A stretch of DNA of 16,295 bases from assembly GCA_002478685.1 (NCBI GenBank), contig DLPY01000076.1:470-16764 (forward strand), written 5' to 3'. The notes beneath the pieces were generated by a model that saw nothing but the letters and a program-made list of their open reading frames with translations, ran no database searches and had not been told where the DNA came from. Shown one piece after another: positions 1 through 6,637 of the stretch; positions within the stretch are counted from its first letter, which is position 1; each line of letters opens with the position of its first letter. Made by a program: the position numbers and the translations under genes. Source of the DNA: Flavobacteriaceae bacterium UBA7446. GTDB taxonomy: Bacteria; Bacteroidota; Bacteroidia; Flavobacteriales; Flavobacteriaceae.

Positions 1-684
1 CGCCTTGAAGATTGTGCAACATTGGCAGCCGAGTCGAGCATTGTACTAATGATAGATGCCGAAGAAAGTTGGATTCAGTCTGGCGTGGATGCATTGGTAC
101 TTCCGCTAATGAAAAAGTACAACCAAAAAAGGGTAGTGGTTGCCATCACATTACAACTTTATCTTAAAGGTACCTTTGACACATATAAAAAACTTAGTAC
201 CGAAGCAAAAGATTACTTTTTAGGGGTAAAACTGGTGCGAGGGGCTTATATGGAGAAAGAACGTCAACGCGCGCAAACTCTCGGTATTCCTTCGCCTGTT
301 TGCGACACAAAAGCCCAAACGGATATGCAATATCGCCAAGCGTTGGAATTAGCCTTAGAAAATTTAAGTCGAAACTTCTGTATCGTTGCAACTCACAACG
401 AATCTGACATTGATTGGGTTGTACAAGCATGTAAACAAAGGGATATAGCAACAAACCATAAAAATTTATGGTTTAGCCAGCTCTATGGCATGCGTGATTA
501 TACCTCTTTTTCCCTGAGTTCATCTGGGGCAAATGTCTTTAAATATGTTCCTTTTGGACCGCTAGAGAAATCCATTCCATATTTGATTCGGAGAGCCCTA
601 GAAAACAGTTCCATGAAAACACAAACTGCCCAAGAACAAACGATGATTAAAAAAGAGTTGCGTCTAAGAAAAGTTAACGCTTAA
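1..684 (+). CDS. Proline dehydrogenase, C-terminal part (5' end outside window)
   Basis: FAD-dependent proline dehydrogenase, which oxidises L-proline to pyrroline-5-carboxylate in proline catabolism. The reading frame is open from base 1, so the gene starts upstream; 227 C-terminal residues are visible. Family motifs in order are LMIDAEESWIQ early in the fragment, VKLVRGAYMEKER in the middle, CIVATHNE, SQLYGMRDY, and YLIRRALENSS near the C-terminus. The RR pair in the last motif matches the arginines that bind the proline carboxylate in PutA-type enzymes, and the motifs fit the C-terminal half of the PRODH (beta/alpha)8 barrel. The protein stops soon after the RR motif, so it is the monofunctional form with no aldehyde dehydrogenase domain attached. 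The stop codon overlaps tail to tail with the gene on the other strand (674-684). An ATG/TTG inside the fragment should not be taken as the true start. Family assignment is secure. Confidence 0.93.
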   Translation, partial: RLEDCATLAAESSIVLMIDAEESWIQSGVDALVLPLMKKYNQKRVVVAITLQLYLKGTFDTYKKLSTEAKDYFLGVKLVRGAYMEKERQRAQTLGIPSPVCDTKAQTDMQYRQALELALENLSRNFCIVATHNESDIDWVVQACKQRDIATNHKNLWFSQLYGMRDYTSFSLSSSGANVFKYVPFGPLEKSIPYLIRRALENSSMKTQTAQEQTMIKKELRLRKVNA

Positions 685-997
685 AATACGCCGTGTTTGC
701 GCAATTTTCTATGGAAAAAGTGTCATCATCTAGTTCCATTACATAAACGTTACAAGAATCTACGCCAATGGTACTTTCACTAAAACGTATATCAGCGTTT
801 TTAAACCATTGTACGGTGTCCGTTATGGTGTAAAAGTTACCTTCAAATACCCAGTTTTTTTGATGAATATCTTTTTTTACTCTAGCAGAAGGAGAGTAGT
901 TGCATTGTGTTCGTTTTCCATTAAAAAAGAAAAATAAGAAAATCAGTCCAACAGAAAAGCCGCCCAAATAGTAGCCTAATCGTTTTAAAAAACTCAT
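674..997 (-). CDS. Small membrane-anchored protein, possibly DUF4258-like
   Basis: A 107-residue protein of unknown function. It has a short basic N-terminus (KRLGYYLGG), one hydrophobic segment at about residues 8-25, then a soluble region with cysteines at 32, 82 and 99. From the positive-inside rule the soluble part would face the periplasm, where the cysteines could pair; this is inference. From memory, similar small proteins sit next to tsaE in other flavobacteria and are sometimes labelled DUF4258, but I cannot confirm the family here. Its ATG overlaps the tsaE stop codon as ATGA (994-997), indicating translational coupling and a shared transcript with tsaE and probably porX. Its 3' end overlaps the proline dehydrogenase gene by 11 bp on the opposite strand. 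Conserved position, length and sensible composition make it a real gene; the function is open. Confidence 0.8.
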   Translation of the reverse strand: MSFLKRLGYYLGGFSVGLIFLFFFFNGKRTQCNYSPSARVKKDIHQKNWVFEGNFYTITDTVQWFKNADIRFSESTIGVDSCNVYVMELDDDTFSIENCANTAYFKR

Positions 998-1398
998 ACA
1001 AATGTTATTTTTCGTGTGGAAGCATCTATGGTTTCAATGCTAATGGTGTGATGTGTTTCTGGTATATAATGTTTGGCAATTTCGGGCCACTCAATGAAGC
1101 AATACCCTCCGGAGTACAGATATTCTTCAAAACCAAACTGCGCTAATTCTTCAGAATGTTCTATGCGATATAAGTCCAAATGATATGCCTTTTCTTCTGG
1201 AAGCTGTACTTCGTTGGCAATACCAAAAGTTGGACTTGATACTTGGTCTGATTCGCCCAATGAGGCAAAAATAGCTTTTACTAACGTGGTCTTGCCAGCT
1301 CCCAAATCGCCTTTCAGCAATATAATCTTATGCGAAAAATTTGAGATAAGCTGTTTAGCAAATGCTTTAATATTTTCAAGGGTTACCTCTTTTACCAT
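994..1398 (-). CDS. tsaE: tRNA threonylcarbamoyladenosine biosynthesis ATPase TsaE
   Basis: TsaE is the ATPase that works with TsaB and TsaD to place the t6A modification at position 37 of ANN-decoding tRNAs; it acts in the cytoplasm. With the start at 1398 the protein is 134 residues, normal for the family. The Walker A motif GDLGAGKTT lies at residues 30-38, VSSPTF at 53-58, HLDLYR at 73-78 and the family signature FIEWPE at 101-106. The frame is open upstream to an ATG at 1446, but that start would run into the end of the porX gene and adds residues unlike the family, so the ATG at 1398 is chosen. It lies 14 nt after the porX stop. A TATTTTTG box sits 4 nt before this ATG, so tsaE may also have its own promoter. 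The downstream gene overlaps its stop by 4 nt. Confidence 0.93.
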   Translation of the reverse strand: MVKEVTLENIKAFAKQLISNFSHKIILLKGDLGAGKTTLVKAIFASLGESDQVSSPTFGIANEVQLPEEKAYHLDLYRIEHSEELAQFGFEEYLYSGGYCFIEWPEIAKHYIPETHHTISIETIDASTRKITFV

Positions 1399-1402
1399 AT
1401 GA

Positions 1403-1410
1403 CAAAAATA
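1403..1410 (-). promoter_or_regulatory. Possible -7 promoter box for tsaE
   Basis: On the minus strand this reads TATTTTTG, a full match to the Bacteroidota -7 consensus TAnnTTTG. A TTTG at 1436-1433, 22 nt upstream, could be the -33 element, within the 17-23 nt spacing I recall for Flavobacterium. The box ends 4 nt before the tsaE ATG, so transcription would begin at or next to the start codon and give a leaderless mRNA. It lies in the 14-nt gap after porX. It is a sequence match only. Confidence 0.4.
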
Positions 1411-1412
1411 AG

Positions 1413-2957
1413 CTACTTGGGAGAAAACACCGCAAATGGAATACACATCTCCTCTAGCGAAATTCCACCGTGTTGGTACGTATTCCTAAAATAGTTTACA
1501 AAGTGATGGTATCTATTGGGGTAAACCAAATAATAATTGTCTTTAGCAAAAGCAAAAGAGCTACTCATGTTGATGCTTGGCAGCCCAATTCTTCTGGGGT
1601 CTGTAACCATAAATACATGCTTATCTCCTGTTTTTAATCTACGTCCAGTTTTGTAACGAATATTTGTGCTAGACTCTCTGTCTCCAATGATTTTAGCAGG
1701 TTGTTCTACGTTGATTGTGCCGTGGTCTGTAGTTATAATAAGTTGATATCCTTTTTGTTGTGCTGTTTTAATAATGTCTAACAACATAGCGTTTTGAAAC
1801 CAGCTTTTGGTTAATGACCGGTATGCTTTGTCTGTACTTGCCAGCTCTTTAATGACATCCATTTCTGTTTTGGAATGGGAAATCATATCTACAAAATTAT
1901 AGACTACTACTTTAAGCGTCTCGGCATTTTCTGCTCTTAGTGCATCTAGGAATTTGTTTGCTTCTTGCGGACGATTGATTTTACTATAATAATGTAGCAC
2001 ATTTATGCCCAACCGTTTGAGTTGAGCTGCCAAAAAATCAGCTTCATGCAAGTTTTTTCCGCCTTCATCAGTATCATTTTTCCACCATTGCGGATGTTGC
2101 GCCTCCATTTCAGATGGAAGTAGCCCAGAAAAAAAGGCATTTCGAGCATACTGCGTAGCTGTGGGTAATATGCTAAAATATTCTGTTTCAGAAATCAAAT
2201 TGTAATGGGGTGAAATAATGGGTAAGATACTTTTAAATTGATCATACCGAAGATTATCAATCACAAGCAATAGTGTGGGTTTTGATTCCAAACGAGGGGC
2301 TACAAGCTGTTTAAACGCTTGATGCGAAAAAGGACGTTCATTATCTTCGAACAGAAGGGTGGCATAGTTTTTTTCAATAAATCTGGAGAACGTCAAGTTG
2401 GCTTCTGTTTTTTGATAACGAAAGATCTCTTGCAGTTCGGGTGAATCAATGTTGTCTAACTCTAATTCCCAAAAGAGAATTTTTTGATATAATTCACACC
2501 AATCGTCTAATGATTGTGTTTGCATCAGCAAACCGTTAAGCTCTTGAAAAGAACGCTGATAACTGGCTATGGTTTTTTCGGTCACCAACTTTGTGGCGTC
2601 TAAGTTTTTTTTGAGTGACAGTAATATCTGATTTGGATTAACAGGTTTTATGAGATAATCTGCAATTTTAGCACCAATAGCCTCCTCCATGATATTCTCC
2701 TCCTCACTTTTGGTAATCATGATAATGGGAAGGGAGGGCTTGAGTCGCTTGAGTTCGTCCAATACATCCAAACCTGTCATACCTGGCATATTTTCGTCTA
2801 AGAGTATCACATCAAAATGTTGCTGTTTTACTAACGTAATTGCATCTTGACCATTGTGTGCCTTGTAAACGTTGTAACCTTTTTGCGAGAGGAAAAGAAT
2901 ATGAGCTTGAAGCAAATCTATTTCATCGTCAATCCATAAAAGTTCAATAGACTGCAT
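1413..2957 (-). CDS. porX: PorX-like response regulator with PglZ phosphodiesterase domain
   Basis: A cytoplasmic response regulator of the PorX type, 514 residues. Residues 1-120 form a receiver domain: acidic pair D10/D11, phospho-acceptor D54 in LLDENMPG, T82 and K104. A helical linker follows. From about residue 225 comes a PglZ/alkaline-phosphatase-superfamily domain with the expected metal and nucleophile positions: D234 (LLLVIDNLRYDQ), Thr266/268 (LPTATQ), D357 and H361 (NFVDMISHSK), D411-H412 (TTDHGT) and H496 (QHGGIS). In Porphyromonas gingivalis, PorX is phosphorylated by PorY and, with the sigma factor SigP, controls type IX secretion; its PglZ domain is a metal-dependent phosphodiesterase. 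Whether this organism uses T9SS cannot be seen here. Start choice: the frame runs on to 3101, but the ATG at 2957 begins the receiver exactly (MQSIELLWIDDE), and the longer form would overlap the divergent HD gene. tsaE follows after 14 nt. Confidence 0.9.
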   Translation of the reverse strand: MQSIELLWIDDEIDLLQAHILFLSQKGYNVYKAHNGQDAITLVKQQHFDVILLDENMPGMTGLDVLDELKRLKPSLPIIMITKSEEENIMEEAIGAKIADYLIKPVNPNQILLSLKKNLDATKLVTEKTIASYQRSFQELNGLLMQTQSLDDWCELYQKILFWELELDNIDSPELQEIFRYQKTEANLTFSRFIEKNYATLLFEDNERPFSHQAFKQLVAPRLESKPTLLLVIDNLRYDQFKSILPIISPHYNLISETEYFSILPTATQYARNAFFSGLLPSEMEAQHPQWWKNDTDEGGKNLHEADFLAAQLKRLGINVLHYYSKINRPQEANKFLDALRAENAETLKVVVYNFVDMISHSKTEMDVIKELASTDKAYRSLTKSWFQNAMLLDIIKTAQQKGYQLIITTDHGTINVEQPAKIIGDRESSTNIRYKTGRRLKTGDKHVFMVTDPRRIGLPSINMSSSFAFAKDNYYLVYPNRYHHFVNYFRNTYQHGGISLEEMCIPFAVFSPK

Positions 2958-4205
2958 ATGCTTATATTTGGGCTTAATTTTATTAAGTTGAAGCTTAATC
3001 AGTACAACGACCCAATTTACGGATTTATTACGATCCCAACCCCTTTTATTGCCAAACTTGTCAATCACCCCTATGTACAGCGTCTTCGCCGCATCAAACA
3101 AATGGGTCTATCGTTTATGGTATTTCCTTCAACAGAGCATACGCGATTCCAACATGCTTTAGGGGCTATGCATTTGGCTACCAAGGCAGTTCATGCCTTA
3201 CGCCAGCAGCAAGTAGAAATTAGTGATGAAGAGGCAGAAGCTTTGTATGCTTCTATGTTGCTTCACGACCTTGGACACGGTCCATTTTCGCACGCTTTGG
3301 AACATGTGTTGTTTCCCAACAACACCCACGAGGACATGTCAATTGCATTGATGAAAAAATTAAACTCAGTATTTGACGATAAGCTTTTGTTGGCAATTGA
3401 AATGTTCACAAACAAATATTCACGTGGTTTTTTCCATGAACTGATTTCTTCACATATTGACCTTGATAGACTTGATTATCTCAAGAGAGATAGTTTTTAT
3501 TCTGGTGTTACTGAAGGCAATATCAATTCAGATCGTCTAATATCTATGATGATGGTTGTGGATGATAGATTGGTGTTTAATACCAAAGCAGTGTATTCTA
3601 TTGATAAATTTTTATTAGCAAGAAGAATGATGTACTGGTCTGTCTATTTGCACAAAACGAGTTTTGTTTCCGAAGAACTTTTAATCCGTTTTTTTGAACG
3701 TGCAACAGCGCTAATTAAATCTGGAAAAGAAGTAAAATCTAGTAGTGCTTTAAGTTATTTTTTGATAAACATTGACGTGAATATCGATGCAAAAATTGCA
3801 TCGTTTGTTGCGTTAGATGACGCAGATGTTTGGATGATGCTAAAAGATGCTGTTTTGAACGAAGACACCGTTTTATCAACTCTTGCCAAAATGTTATTAA
3901 ATCGAAAATTGCCAAAAATAAAACTGGGATATGAGCCGTTTTCAACAGAGCAAATACAACAACAGCGTGTTGAATTTTCAAAAATACATGGACTTGCGCC
4001 GGCGCAAGTCAAGTATTTTGTATTTTCAGGTAGTTTAAAAATTCAAGGTTATAAGCAAAAAGAAAACCCAATCCAATTATGTAATCAAAAAGGCGAATGT
4101 TCTTTATTTGATTCTTCCCCAGAAATTGCACACGTTCACACGCTAACAAAAAAAGACACTAAGTACTACTTGGCTTATCCTAAGGGTGACGGATATTTTT
4201 CTTAA
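2958..4205 (+). CDS. HD-superfamily phosphohydrolase (COG1078 type)
   Basis: A cytoplasmic metal-dependent phosphohydrolase related to dGTP triphosphohydrolases; the substrate is unknown. With the ATG at 2958 it has 415 residues. Motifs: NDPIYGFI at 17-24, HTRFQHALG at 61-69 (first metal histidine), LLHDLGHGPFSH at 101-112 with the HD pair at 103-104, and SSHIDLDRLDYLKRD, which carries the late metal-binding aspartate. Such proteins commonly precede lpxD in Bacteroidota, in my recollection. The start is uncertain. The ATG at 2958 abuts the divergent porX ATG, forming CATATG, while TTG at 2988 would give an N-terminus (MKLNQYNDPIYGF) closer to relatives and would lie after a TATATTTG promoter-like box at 2963-2970. 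A perfect 20-bp palindrome occurs at 3991-4010, in the codons for GLAPAQV. lpxD starts 10 nt after the stop. Family secure; start and substrate not. Confidence 0.88.
   Translation: MLIFGLNFIKLKLNQYNDPIYGFITIPTPFIAKLVNHPYVQRLRRIKQMGLSFMVFPSTEHTRFQHALGAMHLATKAVHALRQQQVEISDEEAEALYASMLLHDLGHGPFSHALEHVLFPNNTHEDMSIALMKKLNSVFDDKLLLAIEMFTNKYSRGFFHELISSHIDLDRLDYLKRDSFYSGVTEGNINSDRLISMMMVVDDRLVFNTKAVYSIDKFLLARRMMYWSVYLHKTSFVSEELLIRFFERATALIKSGKEVKSSSALSYFLINIDVNIDAKIASFVALDDADVWMMLKDAVLNEDTVLSTLAKMLLNRKLPKIKLGYEPFSTEQIQQQRVEFSKIHGLAPAQVKYFVFSGSLKIQGYKQKENPIQLCNQKGECSLFDSSPEIAHVHTLTKKDTKYYLAYPKGDGYFS
2963..2970 (+). promoter_or_regulatory. Possible -7 promoter box before or inside the HD gene start
   Basis: TATATTTG matches the Bacteroidota -7 consensus TAnnTTTG. 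If it is used, transcription would start around 2975, downstream of the ATG at 2958, and translation would have to begin at a non-ATG codon such as TTG 2988. The -33 region has no clear TTG at suitable spacing (only TTC at 2943-2945), so support is weak. Confidence 0.25.
3991..4010. repeat. Perfect 20-bp palindrome inside the HD gene
   Basis: The ten bases GACTTGCGCC are followed directly by their exact reverse complement GGCGCAAGTC, with no spacer. The element is 70% G+C in an AT-rich gene and falls in the codons for GLAPAQV. As RNA it would give a strong stem once a few central bases open as a loop. It has no T-tract after it, so it is not a standard terminator. It could be a site for a dimeric DNA-binding protein or chance. 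Confidence 0.85.
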
Positions 4206-4210
4206 TTTTG
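4203..4210 (+). promoter_or_regulatory. Possible -7 promoter box for lpxD
   Basis: TAATTTTG is a full match to TAnnTTTG. Its first three bases are the TAA stop codon of the HD gene, and it ends 5 nt before the lpxD ATG, so an mRNA started here would be leaderless. No TTG lies at 17-23 nt upstream; the nearest is at 4170-4172, 30 nt away. It would let the lpx cluster be transcribed independently of the HD gene. Sequence match only. Confidence 0.4.
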
Positions 4211-4215
4211 CACTT

Positions 4216-5244
4216 ATGAAGTTTACCGCCTCTCAAATAGCCGAGTTGGTTTCTGGCAAGGTCGAGGGAAATACAAATGTAGAGGTTAACAGACTTTCCA
4301 AAATTGAGGAAGGTACTGATGGTAGTTTGTCCTTTTTGGCAAACCCAAAGTACACTTCCTATTTGTACACAACAAATGCATCTATAACTTTGGTTAGCGA
4401 TGAATTTGTAGCCGAAAAAAAATTTAAAACGACCTTAATTCGCGTAGCTGACCCTTATGAAGCATTTTCTAAATTATTAGAGCACTACAATCAAATCAAA
4501 CAGAAACTTCCTTCTGGAATTGCTAAAACAGCGATTGTATCTGAAGATGCTCACGTAGCGAAATCAGTTTTTGTTGGCGATTTTTCTCGAGTAGGTTCAA
4601 ATACCGTCCTTGAACACCATGTACTTATTCACCCACATGCTTTTGTTGGGGATAATGTTTCTATTGGCACAAATACAATAATTCACATAGGGGCTAGAAT
4701 CCTCAACGATACCGTTATTGGTGAAAATTGTGTAATTCATAGCAACGCGGTTATTGGTGCTGACGGTTTTGGTTGGGCCCCAAATGAAAACGGTTCTTAC
4801 GATAAGGTTCCGCAAACGGGTAATGTAGTCATTGGTGACCATGTTGACATAGGCGCAAACACCACCATTGATCGCGCTACCTTAGGGGCTACAAAGATTG
4901 GAACTGGAGTGAAATTGGATAACCTTATTCAAATAGGTCATAATGTAGAAATTGGCGACCACACCGTAATTGCTGCGCAAACTGGTATTGCGGGTTCTAC
5001 CAAAATAGGCACGCATTGTCAGATAGGTGGACAAGTTGGTATTAGCGGTCACTTGACAATAGGAAATCGCGTGGGTATTCAAGCCAAATCAGGGATTTTA
5101 AAAAATATAAAAGACGACTCGAAAATTATGGGTTATCCAGCATTTGATTATACAGCATTTAACAAATCATACGTGCATTTCCGTAATTTACACACTCATA
5201 TCACAGATTTACAAACCCTAAAAAAGAGGCTTGAACATGAGTAA
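4216..5244 (+). CDS. lpxD: UDP-3-O-acylglucosamine N-acyltransferase LpxD
   Basis: LpxD adds the second (R)-3-hydroxyacyl chain, from acyl-ACP, to the 2-amino group of UDP-3-O-acyl-glucosamine in lipid A synthesis; it is a soluble trimer. The protein has 342 residues, the usual length. Residues 1-100 are the uridine-binding domain (SFLANPKY, TLIRVADPYEAF). From about residue 105 come hexapeptide repeats of the left-handed beta-helix (many I/V-G-x-x-x motifs). GADGFGWAP sits at about 181-189 and the catalytic histidine is H242 in NLIQIGHNVEIG, matching E. coli H239. A short C-terminal helix follows. The start at 4216 (MKFTASQIAELVSG) matches family N-termini; an in-frame ATG at 4186 overlaps the HD gene and is rejected. 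The gene overlaps lpxC by 8 nt through ATGAGTAA, which supports coupled translation. Confidence 0.95.
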   Translation: MKFTASQIAELVSGKVEGNTNVEVNRLSKIEEGTDGSLSFLANPKYTSYLYTTNASITLVSDEFVAEKKFKTTLIRVADPYEAFSKLLEHYNQIKQKLPSGIAKTAIVSEDAHVAKSVFVGDFSRVGSNTVLEHHVLIHPHAFVGDNVSIGTNTIIHIGARILNDTVIGENCVIHSNAVIGADGFGWAPNENGSYDKVPQTGNVVIGDHVDIGANTTIDRATLGATKIGTGVKLDNLIQIGHNVEIGDHTVIAAQTGIAGSTKIGTHCQIGGQVGISGHLTIGNRVGIQAKSGILKNIKDDSKIMGYPAFDYTAFNKSYVHFRNLHTHITDLQTLKKRLEHE

Positions 5245-6637
5245 ACAAACCACCATTTCAAAGCCAGTTTCTTTAAGTGGGGTTGGTATTCATACAGGTA
5301 AAGAAGTCACTTTAACCTTTAAACCTGCTCCTGTAAATCACGGTTATGCCTTTTGTAGGGTTGATTTGGAAGGCTCGCCAATTATTGAGGCTGATGCAAA
5401 CCTTGTTGTGAATACCCAACGCGGAACGAATTTGCAAAAGAATGGAGTTAGTATTCAAACCTCTGAGCACGTATTAGCTGCGCTTGTAGGATTAGAGGTT
5501 GATAATGTATTAATCGAATTAGACGCACCCGAACCCCCTATCATGGATGGGTCGTCTAAATTTTTTGTAGATGCCTTACTAAAAGCTGGTATTTCCGAAC
5601 AAGATGCGGAAAGTTATGAGTATGTTGTTCATGAAAACATTTCGTTTGTTGACGAAAAAACAGGTAGTGAAATTACAATCATTCCTGCCGATTCCTATCA
5701 GGTAACAACTATGGTTGACTTTGGCACAAAAGTATTGGGAACACAAAATGCCACACTCAAAAATCTAAGTGAGTTTAAAGACGATTTTGCTCATGCCCGA
5801 ACATTTAGTTTTTTGCACGAAATTGAAATGTTACTTGAAAAAGGGCTTATAAAAGGCGGTGATTTAAATAATGCCATAGTTTATGTGGATAAAGAGCTCT
5901 CTAAAGAAACTATGCAAAAACTGTGTACTGCTTTTGATAGGGATTCAATTGCCGTTAAACCGAATGGTATTTTAGACAACCTCACCCTTAAATACCCAAA
6001 CGAGGCAGCACGTCATAAACTTCTTGATGTGATTGGAGATTTGGCTTTGGTAGGATGTCGTATTCGTGGGAAGGTTATTGCTAACAAACCTGGTCATGAA
6101 GTAAATACTAATTTTGCAAAAAAATTAGCCAAAATTATCAAACAAGAAAAGCGCAATCGCATTCCAATATTCAACCTTGATACTGATCCACTTATGGATG
6201 TTAATGAGATTATGAATGTTATTCCGCACAGACCTCCTTTCTTATTAGTTGACAAAATTTTAGAACTCAGTAATACACATATAGTGGGAATGAAAAGCGT
6301 TACCATGAATGAGCCATATTTTGAAGGGCATTTTCCTGGACAACCTGTAATGCCCGGTGTTTTGCAAATAGAAGCAATGGCTCAGGCAGGAGGAGTTTTA
6401 GTTTTAAAATCTGTCCCAGATCCTGAGAATTACCTTACTTTTTTTATGAAAATTGAAAAAGCGAAATTTAAAAACCCTGTTGTCCCCGGTGATACCTTAG
6501 TATTTAAAATGGAATTATTATCACCAATTAGGCGTGGTATATGCCATATGCAAGCCACTGCTTACTCAAGAGGAAGAATTGCAACTGAGGCCGAAATGAT
6601 GGCTCAAATTGTACGAAAAGATCAAGTAAAAGTATGA
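5237..6637 (+). CDS. lpxC-fabZ: Fused LpxC deacetylase and FabZ dehydratase
   Basis: A bifunctional protein of 466 residues. Residues 1 to about 310 are LpxC, the zinc enzyme that removes acetate from UDP-3-O-acyl-GlcNAc, the committed step of lipid A synthesis. Zinc ligands are H78 (SEHVLAAL) and H260/D264 (RHKLLDVIGD); H287 in the GHE motif is the expected catalytic base, and HARTF is at 186-190. Residues about 320-466 are FabZ, the (R)-3-hydroxyacyl-ACP dehydratase of fatty acid elongation, with IPHRPPFLLVD at 329-339, catalytic H365 in EGHFPGQPVMPG, and E379 in QIEAMAQ. The fusion is characteristic of Bacteroidota. Both activities draw on the same hydroxyacyl-ACP pool, so the fusion fixes the ratio between lipid A and phospholipid acyl supply. 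The ATG at 5237 is chosen over a TTG two codons upstream. It overlaps lpxD by 8 nt and lpxA by 4 nt (ATGA). Confidence 0.96.
   Translation: MSKQTTISKPVSLSGVGIHTGKEVTLTFKPAPVNHGYAFCRVDLEGSPIIEADANLVVNTQRGTNLQKNGVSIQTSEHVLAALVGLEVDNVLIELDAPEPPIMDGSSKFFVDALLKAGISEQDAESYEYVVHENISFVDEKTGSEITIIPADSYQVTTMVDFGTKVLGTQNATLKNLSEFKDDFAHARTFSFLHEIEMLLEKGLIKGGDLNNAIVYVDKELSKETMQKLCTAFDRDSIAVKPNGILDNLTLKYPNEAARHKLLDVIGDLALVGCRIRGKVIANKPGHEVNTNFAKKLAKIIKQEKRNRIPIFNLDTDPLMDVNEIMNVIPHRPPFLLVDKILELSNTHIVGMKSVTMNEPYFEGHFPGQPVMPGVLQIEAMAQAGGVLVLKSVPDPENYLTFFMKIEKAKFKNPVVPGDTLVFKMELLSPIRRGICHMQATAYSRGRIATEAEMMAQIVRKDQVKV

Noticed and set aside
1399..1446. N-terminal extension of tsaE by 16 codons
   Set aside because: It runs into the 3' end of porX and precedes the normal TsaE N-terminus.
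1413..2957. A phage-defence role for the PglZ domain protein (as in BREX)
   Set aside because: The receiver-PglZ architecture is that of PorX, and no BREX partner genes are nearby; the neighbours are housekeeping genes.
2958..3101. N-terminal extension of porX by 48 codons
   Set aside because: The extension overlaps the conserved HD-family start region on the other strand, while the receiver domain begins exactly at the ATG at 2957.
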